Assembly: GCA_034411995.1 (NCBI GenBank)
Contig: DAOUME010000026.1
Location: 1,054,001-1,118,000, forward strand
Direction of reading: 5' to 3'
Length of the DNA: 64,000 bases
Source: JAUVXJ01 sp034411995
GTDB lineage: Bacteria > Chloroflexota > Anaerolineae > UBA7937 > B3-Chlor
Positions 17,839 to 25,604 of the stretch are shown here, piece after piece; position 1 is the stretch's first letter; each line of letters starts with the position of its first letter. Under the pieces are notes generated by a model. The model saw nothing but the letters and a program-made list of their open reading frames with translations, was not told the origin of the DNA and did no database searches. The translations under genes were made by a program, and so were the position numbers.

Positions 17839-18473
17839 TGTACGAGCTCAGAGTCTCCGTGGCCAAGGTTCTGGGCACGTGCACCGCAGATCCACCCATG
17901 AGGCCGGGCCAGTACTTCACGGTGAGCAACGGAGACATCCGTATCCCACAAGGTAGCTACGTCTGCGCCTGGGCTCTCCACAGCCTGTTGCCGGTGCTCA
18001 CCCCCAAGGAGCGCCAGATCCTCGAGTCCGAAGCTGACGACTGGATGTGGCGCGTGCACCACGCCCAGTGCCCCGACCCCGATGGACGGGTGGTCTTCCA
18101 CATTGCACGCGTGGGCCAAACGCATCGGGACCCGGTCCCAGAGCCCGAGATCGCCCCTCCCGACCAGTTGGAGAGCATGGAAGGCCCCCTCTGGAACCTG
18201 CGGGTCGTCGTGGACCAGGTCAGGGGCTCATGCACTTCAGGCCTGAGGCCTGGCGATCACTTCCTGCTGCGTAGCGGCCGCCTGTACATCCCTGCCCATG
18301 GACACTTCTGTCTCTATGCCCTGCAAGCCACGTTTCCCTTCCTCACCGCCAAGCAGAGACCTCTGGAGGACGGCGACTGGCTGAAGCGCACCAACCGGAT
18401 CCTCTGCCCAGACCCGGCAGGAAACGTGGTGATGAGGGTGGAGAGAGTCGGCGCCGACTCCAGCGACCTGTAG
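17838..18473 (+). CDS. tandem TIGR04076-like protein
   Basis: A 211-residue protein made of two copies of a domain of about 90 residues that I recognise as TIGR04076-like, a small family of unknown function. Each copy shows the same plan: KVLGTC or QVRGSC near the start, CAWALHSLLPVLT or CLYALQATFPFLT in the middle, and CPDPDG or CPDPAG near the end. The ATG at 17838 overlaps the AOR stop (TGATG) and has GGAGG six bases upstream, indicating translational coupling. The conserved Cys residues could bind metal or a cluster. Function unknown; strict coupling suggests an AOR accessory or electron-transfer role. Confidence 0.8.
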   Translation: MYELRVSVAKVLGTCTADPPMRPGQYFTVSNGDIRIPQGSYVCAWALHSLLPVLTPKERQILESEADDWMWRVHHAQCPDPDGRVVFHIARVGQTHRDPVPEPEIAPPDQLESMEGPLWNLRVVVDQVRGSCTSGLRPGDHFLLRSGRLYIPAHGHFCLYALQATFPFLTAKQRPLEDGDWLKRTNRILCPDPAGNVVMRVERVGADSSDL

Positions 18474-18523
18474 CCATCACCCGCTGCACCACCAGGCCAG
18501 TCTGAGCCTCTCCAAATAGGCGG

Positions 18524-18565
18524 ACGCCAGGCTACGCCCTCGCGGAGGAAGCCTGGCGTGTTTCT
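18524..18565. terminator. bidirectional intrinsic terminator between convergent genes
   Basis: A perfect 10-bp stem (18524-18533, ACGCCAGGCT, with 18550-18559) followed by GTTTCTTT. It lies 50 bases after the TIGR04076-like gene and about 70 bases from the end of the convergent RidA gene, so it serves the plus strand well and perhaps both. Confidence 0.8.
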
Positions 18566-18631
18566 TTCCGAGTCCGTCACAGTGAGCCCTATCCGGCCCT
18601 CGGCCGGGTTTCCTGCGCCGTGGCCTACCGC

Positions 18632-19093
18632 TCAGTCCTTGAGCTTGACGATCACCTCTATCTCCACGGGCGAGTTCATCGGCAGCTCATTCACACCCAT
18701 CACTGATCGAGCGTGTTTACCCCTCTCGCCCAGTAGATCACCCAGCAGTTCCGAGGCCCCGTTCAGCACCGCCGGATGCATCCCGAACCCCGGCGCACTG
18801 GCTACGTACCCCGTGACCTTGACGACTTGCGCAATCCGGTCCAGGTCGCCTATCTGCTGCTTGAGCACGCTCAACAGATTGAGCATGGTCACTTTGCAGG
18901 CGTCGTATCCCTGCTCCACGGTGAGGTCAGACCCGAGCTTGCCCAGGTACTTCAGCCCTCCACCCTCGAAACAAGTAGATCCAGACGTATACACCATGCC
19001 GTCCACCTCGAGAGCCGTCACGTACACGCCCTTGGGAGTTGGTGGTTCCGGAAGGGTGTATCCCAACTCGCGCAGCTTCTCTTCCACTGACAT
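18632..19093 (-). CDS. RidA family protein (YjgF/YER057c/UK114)
   Basis: A 153-residue member of the Rid family, trimeric enzymes that hydrolyse reactive enamine and imine intermediates to keto acids and ammonia. Visible family marks are VYTSGSTCFEGGG, the conserved Arg in GKHARSVMGVNELP and the final Glu-rich strand VEIEVIVKL. The length is slightly above the 125-130 residue core and fits the RidA subfamilies with an extended N-terminus. ATG at 19091-19093 has GGAGG upstream. It is encoded just downstream of a class V aminotransferase on the same strand; PLP enzymes generate the intermediates that RidA removes. Confidence 0.88.
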   Translation of the reverse strand: MSVEEKLRELGYTLPEPPTPKGVYVTALEVDGMVYTSGSTCFEGGGLKYLGKLGSDLTVEQGYDACKVTMLNLLSVLKQQIGDLDRIAQVVKVTGYVASAPGFGMHPAVLNGASELLGDLLGERGKHARSVMGVNELPMNSPVEIEVIVKLKD

Positions 19094-19179
19094 CTCCAGA
19101 CCTCCTCAGTCTATTGATCGCCGGCCTGTCGCTACCGACATCCGACCCGCCCCGGGGTGCCGGGGCATACATCCGCGAC

Positions 19180-20304
19180 TCACAACCTCTCGCCCAACAC
19201 AGAGAGCAGGTGATCTATCTCCTCCTCTGTGTTGAAGAAATGGGGCGAAATCCGCAGTTCTCTGCCGAGATTGACCGACGCCACGATGCCGTTCTCCTCC
19301 AGCACTCGCCCCACAGCCTGACCATCGTCCACCACGCAGGTCACGATCCCACTCCGGGGTCCCGGTGGCGTGAACAGCTCCAGACCCAGGTCCTTCAGAC
19401 CATGCCAGACCCTGGAGCTTAATCGTAACACCTGCGCCTCTATTCTGTCCATGCCCACACCGTTGAGGTAGTCCAGCGCAGCCTTCAACTCAAACGCACC
19501 CTGGAAGTGAACGGTGGCCGTCTCGAACTTCCTGGCGGTCGCGTAGAACGCCTGGGGGAGCAAGTGGGCATCGTCTGCCCATCCCTCCACCTGAAGGAAA
19601 CCCCGGAAGACAGGCTCCAGCTCCGAAAGCAGTTCCTCCCTCACGTAGAAGAAGGCCAGCCCAATAGGGCCCAGCAACCACTTGTACACCCCCGAGGTGA
19701 AGAAATCGATCCCAGCGGCCTTCACGTCGATCCCCACGGCACCAACCGCCTGGATGCCGTCCACGTGGAGATAAGCCCCGTGCGCGTGGGCCAGATCGGC
19801 CAGTCCTCTGACGTCGGGCACGTAGCCATTGCGATGAGACGCGTAGCTGATGCTGATGACCACCGTCCGATCATCCACCAACTGCTCGAAATCGGCCAGT
19901 GTCACAGCACCGTCCTTGCTGCGCACGACACGATTCTCGACGCCCGTCCGTCGCTCCAGACCATGCCAGACGACGGCATTCGAGGGGAAGCCGAGGTCAT
20001 CCCACACGACGTTGTCGCCCGGTCCGAATGGAAGAGCCGTGGCGACGATGTTGGTGCCCTCGGTGGTGTTGGTGGTGATGGCAATCTCGCAGGCCTTGGC
20101 CCCTATCAGGCTGGCCAAGTCGACCTTCGCCTCCTCGAGCACTTCCAGCCATTCTGGCACCCGGCCACCAACGCCCCGAGCACGCTTGTCGAGGAACTGG
20201 CGCCCGGCCTCCAGGACAGGCAGGGGGTAGGGACCATCGTACGCTGTGTCCAGGTAGGTCAGTTCCTCCGTCACGGGGAAATCGGAACGTATCTTGGGGT
20301 CCAT
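19180..20304 (-). CDS. class V aminotransferase (PLP enzyme, cysteine desulfurase-like fold)
   Basis: A 374-residue fold-type I PLP enzyme. Seen are the phosphate-binding region TNTTEGTNIVATAL (about 78-91), Asp182 in LHVDGIQAVGA that contacts the PLP ring nitrogen, and the Schiff-base Lys208 in SGVYKWLLGP. Relatives include isopenicillin-N-epimerase-like proteins, kynureninase-like enzymes and cysteine lyases, so the reaction cannot be fixed. ATG at 20304 has GGAGAG upstream; the frame is open to 20415 but the extra residues are not family-like. Its promoter is at 20424-20452. RidA lies downstream. Confidence 0.85.
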   Translation of the reverse strand: MDPKIRSDFPVTEELTYLDTAYDGPYPLPVLEAGRQFLDKRARGVGGRVPEWLEVLEEAKVDLASLIGAKACEIAITTNTTEGTNIVATALPFGPGDNVVWDDLGFPSNAVVWHGLERRTGVENRVVRSKDGAVTLADFEQLVDDRTVVISISYASHRNGYVPDVRGLADLAHAHGAYLHVDGIQAVGAVGIDVKAAGIDFFTSGVYKWLLGPIGLAFFYVREELLSELEPVFRGFLQVEGWADDAHLLPQAFYATARKFETATVHFQGAFELKAALDYLNGVGMDRIEAQVLRLSSRVWHGLKDLGLELFTPPGPRSGIVTCVVDDGQAVGRVLEENGIVASVNLGRELRISPHFFNTEEEIDHLLSVLGERL

Positions 20305-20423
20305 GAGCTCTCCTGACTGACGCCACGCGGTCCGTCCAGCCGCAGTCTGACTCCTGCGCCTCGCAGACCACTGTGTTTGAGAACTGAGCGCGCCGAGCGG
20401 CCGCCCAATCCTCAACAGCGGTC

Positions 20424-20452
20424 AGTGTAGCATCGCTGACCACACGTGTCAA
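20424..20452 (-). promoter_or_regulatory. promoter of the class V aminotransferase gene
   Basis: On the minus strand TTGACA, 17 bases, TACACT. Transcription would begin near 20417, about 110 bases before the ATG at 20304. Confidence 0.7.
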
Positions 20453-20681
20453 ACCAGAGCCTGTCAGAGGTCATGGGAGGGCCAATCCAGCGCTCGCAGC
20501 CACGGTCTTGTCCATAAGAAGGAGATGATGGAGAAGTGGCGGCGCGGAGAGCACAGAACCACATCCTTCCTTCAGACCGCTCCCCCAACCATGTGAGAGA
20601 AACGAGCATGGGTATCCAGTTCTCAACTGAAGGCTGTCCATCATTGATGCGAAGATCACATTCTCTGAAGAGGTGGCCAAT

Positions 20682-20710
20682 TTGACTCCTGGGCCCAAAT
20701 CTGCTATAAT
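20682..20710 (+). promoter_or_regulatory. sigma70 promoter of the ECF transporter operon
   Basis: TTGACT, 17 bases, TATAAT on the plus strand. It directly precedes the structured leader and places the transcript start near 20716-20718. Confidence 0.8.
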
Positions 20711-20715
20711 GATGA

Positions 20716-20846
20716 TGCCGGGGACCGAGGTATCGGCCCCGAGCTTCGCAGGACATGGGCTATGCTCGCAGTCGCTTGGATCCTGGAGACCGAGACGGCA
20801 ATTGAGCCAAGAAGATCTTCATCCATTGGTCCTTCTGGACAATCGT
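20716..20846 (+). promoter_or_regulatory. structured mRNA leader, candidate riboswitch or attenuator
   Basis: Between promoter and terminator the RNA can form a hairpin with a bulged A (20720-20740, GGGG-A-CCGA / TCGG-CCCC, loop GGTA), a CTTGG/CCAAG stem (20775-20779 with 20807-20811) enclosing a purine-rich internal region, the palindrome GAAGATCTTC (20811-20820) and a GTCC-TTCT-GGAC hairpin (20829-20840). I do not recognise TPP, FMN, cobalamin, SAM, THF, preQ1 or T-box signatures. The arrangement suggests sensing of the vitamin or nutrient carried by the ECF importer. Confidence 0.55.
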
Positions 20847-20879
20847 GCCTCTCTGGCTAGCGTTGAGAGGCCTTTTTTT
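20847..20879 (+). terminator. leader terminator of the ECF operon
   Basis: GCCTCTC (20847-20853) pairs perfectly with GAGAGGC (20865-20871), followed by C and seven T residues. It lies before the first gene of the operon, so transcription must read through it; this is the mark of attenuation control. Confidence 0.85.
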
Positions 20880-20918
20880 GTGTCTGACGCACTTCCGTCC
20901 CCCAGCGAACGGACGTCT

Positions 20919-21767
20919 ATGATCACACTCGAGAGCGTCTACCACACCTACGACGCCCAGAAGCCCCATCCGGTCACCGCCCTGAGGGGCATCGATCTCC
21001 ACATCGAACAGGGCGAGTACGTGGTATTCATCGGCAGGAACGGCTCCGGTAAATCCACCCTCGCCAAGCATCTCAACGCCCTCCTCCTCCCTAGCAAGGG
21101 GGAAGTGATCATCAAGGGCATGAACACCAAGGATCCCCAGCACCTGACCACCATCCGCCACACAGTCGGCATGGTCTTTCAGGTTCCGGACAACCAGCTC
21201 GTGGCCACGGTCGTCGAGGAAGACGTGGCCTTCGGACCGGAGAACATGGGGGTGCCACACCGGGAACTGAGGGAGCGAGTGGACGAAGCGTTGGCCGTCG
21301 TAGGCATGGCGGAGTACCGCGACAGGCCCCCACACATGCTTTCTGCAGGCCAGAAGCAGCGTGTGGCCATCGCCGGCGCCATTGCCATGCGGCCCGCCTG
21401 TCTCGTTCTCGACGAGGCCACGGCCATGCTGGATCCGCAGGGCCGCCGAGAGGTGCTGGATACAGTGCAGCGGCTCCATGACCAGGGCGTCACCATCCTG
21501 GCCATCACCCACTTCATGCACGAGGCGGTCGAGGGTTTCAGGATCATCGTCCTGGACCAGGGCACCATCGCCATGGACGGCACGCCACGCGAGGTCTTCA
21601 GCCAGACAGACAGGTTGCGACAACTGGGTCTGGATGTCCCGCCTGTGACTGAGCTCGCCGGGCGAATACATCGCCGACAGCCAGCCTTCCCCACGACGCT
21701 GCTGTCCGTGGAGGAATGCGTCGAGCAGTTGTGCCGGTTTCCTCACCCCGTGGAGGTGAGCGCATGA
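20919..21767 (+). CDS. ecfA1: ECF transporter ATPase EcfA1
   Basis: A 282-residue ABC ATPase of an energy-coupling factor importer. Walker A is GRNGSGKST, the Q-loop MVFQVPDNQLV, the signature LSAGQKQRVAIAGAIA, Walker B CLVLDEATAMLD and the switch His is in ITHFMHEAV. The DNQLV Q-loop and the order EcfA-EcfA-EcfT distinguish it from ordinary ABC ATPases. It powers vitamin or metal uptake together with EcfA2, EcfT and an S component. The ATG at 20919 lies 40 bases after the leader terminator with a weak GGACG site; the frame is open upstream through the leader but that part is RNA structure, not protein. It overlaps ecfA2 by four bases (ATGA). Confidence 0.92.
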   Translation: MITLESVYHTYDAQKPHPVTALRGIDLHIEQGEYVVFIGRNGSGKSTLAKHLNALLLPSKGEVIIKGMNTKDPQHLTTIRHTVGMVFQVPDNQLVATVVEEDVAFGPENMGVPHRELRERVDEALAVVGMAEYRDRPPHMLSAGQKQRVAIAGAIAMRPACLVLDEATAMLDPQGRREVLDTVQRLHDQGVTILAITHFMHEAVEGFRIIVLDQGTIAMDGTPREVFSQTDRLRQLGLDVPPVTELAGRIHRRQPAFPTTLLSVEECVEQLCRFPHPVEVSA

Positions 21768-22657
21768 GCCCCATACTGCGGGTGGAGAACCTGCACCACA
21801 CCTATCTGCGGGGCACGCCCTTCGAGGCCGTGTCCCTCCGGGGCGTCGATATGGAAGTGCACCAAGGGGAGATCGTCTCCATCATCGGCCCTACCGGCTC
21901 GGGCAAGTCCACGCTGATCCAGCACTTTAATGGGCTGATCAGACCCCAGACGGGGAACGTCTTCGTTCTCGGCCAGGATCTCCGCGACCCCGATCTGGAC
22001 ATCAAGGGGTTGCGCCGCCAAGTGGGGATGATCTTCCAGACCCCAGAGCAGCAGCTCTTCGAACAGTACGTCGGCGACGACATCGCGTTCGGTCCCCGCA
22101 ACTACGGATTGGATCGCACGGAGGTCCGTCAGCGTGTGAAGAAGGCCATGGAAATGGTGGGGCTCGGTTTCGAGGAGTTCAAGGACCGGCTGACCTTCTC
22201 CCTCAGCGGCGGCGAGATGCGCAAGGTGGCCATCGCGGGAGTCCTGGCCCTCGAGCCGAGCATCCTGGTCTTCGACGAGCCAACCTGCGGTCTCGATCCG
22301 GCCACAGCCAGCGAGTTTCTGTCCAGGATCAGGGAGCTGCGCGACGAGCAAGAGGTGACGATCATCCTCGTCTCCCACGACATGGAGAGCGTCGCTCAAC
22401 TGGCCGACCGGATCTACGTCATCCTCCAGGGCCGAAGCATCCTGGAGGGGACCCCACGTCAGATCTTCTCCCAGGCTGGACTGCTACGCAGCTACGGCCT
22501 CGACACACCTCAAGTCACCCAGGTGATGCACGGTTTGCGTGGCCACGGCGCACCGGTCAGAGTGGACCTGCTCTCCGTCAGCGAGGCCGAGGAGGAAATA
22601 GCCCGGTGTTTCGATCTCGTGGAGCGACCGGGAAACCACGACCATGACAGACTATAG
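21764..22657 (+). CDS. ecfA2: ECF transporter ATPase EcfA2
   Basis: The second, 297-residue ECF ATPase. Walker A is GPTGSGKST, the Q-loop MIFQTPEQQLFEQYV, the signature LSGGEMRKVAIAGVLAL and Walker B ILVFDEPTCGLD, with the switch His in VSHDMESV. EcfA1 and EcfA2 form the heterodimeric motor. The ATG at 21764 overlaps the EcfA1 stop as ATGA and is served by GGAGGTG, so translation is coupled. The C-terminus overlaps the start of ecfT by 14 bases. Confidence 0.92.
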   Translation: MSPILRVENLHHTYLRGTPFEAVSLRGVDMEVHQGEIVSIIGPTGSGKSTLIQHFNGLIRPQTGNVFVLGQDLRDPDLDIKGLRRQVGMIFQTPEQQLFEQYVGDDIAFGPRNYGLDRTEVRQRVKKAMEMVGLGFEEFKDRLTFSLSGGEMRKVAIAGVLALEPSILVFDEPTCGLDPATASEFLSRIRELRDEQEVTIILVSHDMESVAQLADRIYVILQGRSILEGTPRQIFSQAGLLRSYGLDTPQVTQVMHGLRGHGAPVRVDLLSVSEAEEEIARCFDLVERPGNHDHDRL

Positions 22658-23555
22658 CGCCTTTCGCTACCTGACCATCGGACAGTACCTGCCCTACGGC
22701 TCCCTGGTGCACCACCTGGACCCCAGGGCAAAGATCGTGATGTTCTCGCTCCTGGTCGCGGCGGTGACCTTCGCCAACTCCTTTACCGCCAGCGTCATTC
22801 TCCTCGTGTCCCTGCTCGGTGTCGTTCGTCTTTCCCGCACGCCTCTCCGGTTTGTCCTGCAGGGCCTCCGACCAGCCCTGCCGTGGATCGCCGTCTTCAC
22901 GCTGTTGCAGTTGCTCTTCTACCACAATCCATACGGGCCCAAGGTCTGTTCGACGATCTGGACCTGGGGGTTCGTCGACATCACCACTTGCGCCATCAGA
23001 CAGATAGGCCTCATGATCCTTCGACTGCTGGAATTCATGACCCTGATCAGCCTGCTCACCTTGACCACTAGCACCGCCGAACTCACCCATGGTCTGGAGA
23101 GGCTGCTGAGCCCTCTCGAGCGCCTGAGGTTCCCGGCTCACGAACTGGCCCTGGTCTTCGCCATCGCCCTTCGCTTCGCCCCCACGCTGGCCGTGGAGCT
23201 GGAGAGGATCATGAAAGCCCAGGCTTCCCGAGGGGCGGACTTCGGCGAGGGCGGCAGGTTAGCTTTCATCCAACGAACCCGTGCTCTGCTGCCTCTCCTC
23301 GTACCGCTCTTCGTCAGCGCTCTGCGCAGGGCGGAGGATTTGACCCTGGCCATGGAAGCTCGAGGCTACGCCGGGGGCAGGGGACGGACGAGCTATCTCC
23401 AGCTCAGGGCGCTGCCGCGGGACTACCTGGCCCTGGCCCTGGTGGGCGTCTTCTGTGCAGCTATCCTGTTTTCCGCTCTCGACGCCCTGGACGGATTGAT
23501 CCTCAGCACCACATCCGCCTGGGCGAGAGAGGTTTTCTTCCACGTCGTACACTGA
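22644..23555 (+). CDS. ecfT: ECF transporter transmembrane protein EcfT
   Basis: A 303-residue scaffold protein that links the two ATPases to the substrate-binding S component. It has membrane segments in the first half and long cytoplasmic coupling helices carrying two Ala-Arg-Gly-type motifs of the family (QASRGADF and MEARGYAGG) that dock into the ATPases. The start MTDYSAFRYLTIGQYLPYGSLVHHLDPR is cut short here as its recognisable part is the SLVHHLDPRAKI segment typical of EcfT. It overlaps ecfA2 by 14 bases and precedes the S component by 32 bases. Confidence 0.9.
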   Translation: MTDYSAFRYLTIGQYLPYGSLVHHLDPRAKIVMFSLLVAAVTFANSFTASVILLVSLLGVVRLSRTPLRFVLQGLRPALPWIAVFTLLQLLFYHNPYGPKVCSTIWTWGFVDITTCAIRQIGLMILRLLEFMTLISLLTLTTSTAELTHGLERLLSPLERLRFPAHELALVFAIALRFAPTLAVELERIMKAQASRGADFGEGGRLAFIQRTRALLPLLVPLFVSALRRAEDLTLAMEARGYAGGRGRTSYLQLRALPRDYLALALVGVFCAAILFSALDALDGLILSTTSAWAREVFFHVVH

Positions 23556-23587
23556 ACACTAGGAGGTCTTCAGGAAAGGAGAGAGTA

Positions 23588-24316
23588 ATGCAGAGTGGAG
23601 GAACGCGCGCCATGGTGCGCAAGATCGTCGTCGCTGGCGTGTTGGGCGCCATCATCACCCTTCTAGGCTATCTGGGCACGGCCGGTCCCGGCTTCATACC
23701 GGTACCCACTCCGGCTCAGCATGCCACGACGCTGCACGTGCCGGTGATCATCGGGGGCATACTCGAGGGGCCTATCGTTGGACTGGCACTGGGGTTCATC
23801 TTTGGCATCTTCAGTTGGCTCCAGGCTGGAATGCTGGGCGTGGTGATGTTCCAGGACCCGCTGGTGGCGATTCTGCCCCGTCTCTTCATCGGCATCACCG
23901 CCTGGGCGGCCTACGTGGGCTTTCGGAAGGCCGGTAGGTACGCAGCCATGACCCTCGCCGGATGCTTGTTGGTGATCTGCGGGGCGTTTGTATACTGGAC
24001 CGTTCAGGTGAACGTGCTGCTGGCGGTGGTGATCGCCCTGGTGCTGTTGGCCTTGATCGCCGGGTTCGTCTTCCTGGCACTGAGAGAAAACAGGGAGATT
24101 CAGGCCCTCATCCTCTCTGCGGCCGTCGGCACCCTCACCAACACCATCCTCGTGCTCAGCATGCTGGTGGTGCGTGGCTACCTGCCTCCCGAGGCAGCAC
24201 TGGTCGCGGGCTTGACGAACGGCGTACCCGAGATCATCGTGGCCTGCATCATCGTGGTGGCTGTGGTGGGAATCTGGAAAGGCGTCGAGACCCGCAGGGC
24301 AGGATCTACGGTCTGA
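23588..24316 (+). CDS. ECF transporter S component, substrate unknown
   Basis: A 242-residue hydrophobic protein with about six membrane helices, the substrate-capturing subunit of the ECF importer. The region FIPVPTPAQHATTLHVPVII followed by GPIVGLALGFIFGIFSW is the ECF_trnsprt-like pattern seen in folate, pantothenate and related S components, but no subtype signature (BioY, ThiT, RibU) could be pinned down. GGAAAGGAGAG precedes the ATG. Compared with usual S components it is somewhat long because of an extra helix-linker around residues 130-165. Being co-transcribed, it probably is the dedicated specificity subunit, with the leader RNA sensing its ligand. Confidence 0.8.
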   Translation: MQSGGTRAMVRKIVVAGVLGAIITLLGYLGTAGPGFIPVPTPAQHATTLHVPVIIGGILEGPIVGLALGFIFGIFSWLQAGMLGVVMFQDPLVAILPRLFIGITAWAAYVGFRKAGRYAAMTLAGCLLVICGAFVYWTVQVNVLLAVVIALVLLALIAGFVFLALRENREIQALILSAAVGTLTNTILVLSMLVVRGYLPPEAALVAGLTNGVPEIIVACIIVVAVVGIWKGVETRRAGSTV

Positions 24317-24322
24317 GGGACA

Positions 24323-24340
24323 GGTCCCAGGCTAGGGACC
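24323..24340. terminator. short hairpin between convergent genes
   Basis: GGTCCC and GGGACC with a six-base loop lie between the S component gene and the convergent membrane protein gene, overlapping the end of the latter. There is no U-run, so the terminator call is tentative. Confidence 0.35.
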
Positions 24341-25216
24341 CAGCACGAGTCTGAGGACGATCAAGCCGAGTAGTGGTAGGGCCAAGATCCCTGCCCACTC
24401 GAACCACACCACCAGTTGGCCAACCGGCATGCCGTGTTCCCGGTGAAGGGCTCCCGAGATAGGCGTGAAGAAGCACAGGACGCTGGCTAGCGCGTAGCCG
24501 GCCGCCTTGAAGTAGTAGTCGGGGGTCAGAGCACCGGCCCGATGAGGCAGTTCAATGCCTTCGATGCTCAGGCGAAGCGCAAGCAGCGCCAGGAGCAGGG
24601 CCCAGGTCAACTCATAGGCCGAGGCCGCCTTCAATCCCGTACTCGCCGACGGGCCGGCCAGCAGACGTCTCCATTCCCGGGTGGACACAAACTGCCGCCA
24701 GGCCATCATACTCAGCACGTAGAAAGCAGTCGCCAGGCTCGCTTCCCGTCCTAAGATGGTGAGCCAGTTCTGTGTCATCCACCAGGACCCATAGCTGGCC
24801 ACCATCTTAGGGCTGTCGAAGGCGACGACCCCGGCGGCTACCACGACGGACACGCACAACCACCATCTGCTGAGGTAGGCCTGGCCGGCCTCAAGGGCGC
24901 TACCCGGCATAGCCATGGCCTCGTAAACGCGTGCAATGGCCCTCGGCTGCCACACGTAGAAAGCGCACGTGGCCGGGAAGACCAGTAGTAGCAGGATCTG
25001 CGCGTGCCAGTCCGCCATACTACCGAGATACCCGTCTCTACTGCGCAAGCTGCCGAAGATGGTGGGCAGCACGAACAGGTACACGACGCCCCACCCCAGG
25101 CCCATCACCGCCATGGTGCGCTGTCTCAGGCCGAGCCTATTCATGAACAGCCTCGCCAGCGGATCGCTGGCATAGACCATCCTCTGCACTGACTCTGATC
25201 TCTCCTGGTCCTTCAT
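24332..25216 (-). CDS. integral membrane protein of unknown function
   Basis: About 294 residues and six or so hydrophobic segments (for example AVMGLGWGVVYLFVLPTIFG and ILLLLVFPATCAFYVWQP). The layout with a soluble N-terminus and a bundle of helices recalls Yip1-like membrane proteins, but I cannot assign a family. The ATG at 25216 (MKDQERSES) was preferred over the open frame to 25327, whose first 37 residues are low-complexity and charged; the ribosome site is weak either way. It is convergent with the ECF operon and divergent from mnmG. No clear partner gene. Confidence 0.6.
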   Translation of the reverse strand: MKDQERSESVQRMVYASDPLARLFMNRLGLRQRTMAVMGLGWGVVYLFVLPTIFGSLRSRDGYLGSMADWHAQILLLLVFPATCAFYVWQPRAIARVYEAMAMPGSALEAGQAYLSRWWLCVSVVVAAGVVAFDSPKMVASYGSWWMTQNWLTILGREASLATAFYVLSMMAWRQFVSTREWRRLLAGPSASTGLKAASAYELTWALLLALLALRLSIEGIELPHRAGALTPDYYFKAAGYALASVLCFFTPISGALHREHGMPVGQLVVWFEWAGILALPLLGLIVLRLVLGP

Positions 25217-25547
25217 TCGCTCATCACCACTCGCGGATACGAACTCCGCGATCTCTGCCTCCGCATCCCCGCTTCTTCCAGCGGCTGGCACGCGTTCGGA
25301 AGGAGGCACAGACCCCGAGGCCTCCACGGCCCAGAGCTCGAGCCCTCGCCCTCACCGCTGCCAGCGCTGCCCCTTGACCAGCCACAGGCTGAACACCAGA
25401 ACGACCCCTGGCCTGGCTTCCAGCCACCACTCCTCGGTAGAACCTTCCGAATTGGGGGAATTAGAGCACAAAAGGCCCGCCACATCAAGCCCGAGCCGCC
25501 AGAGACCTCCACCACTGGCCGGAACGCCCCCGGCCAGCCTCCAGTCT

Positions 25548-25576
25548 TTGCAGCACCAGAGGCACTACTATATACT
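25548..25576 (+). promoter_or_regulatory. promoter of mnmG
   Basis: TTGCAG, 17 bases, TATACT on the plus strand, with transcription starting about 20 bases before the ATG at 25605. Confidence 0.65.
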
Positions 25577-25604
25577 ACTCGCAGGGAGACAGTGACCAGA
25601 TCAG

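Noticed and set aside
20716..20880. Leader as T-box, TPP or cobalamin riboswitch
   Set aside because: No T-box sequence, THI-box or B12-box was visible by eye; left as unknown.
20673..20918. N-terminal extension of EcfA1 by 82 codons
   Set aside because: It would cover a promoter and an intrinsic terminator; the residues are not ABC-like.
23588..24316. S component as BioY
   Set aside because: The PVPTPAQHAT segment recalls the BioY pattern only loosely and the rest does not fit; biotin specificity is unsupported.
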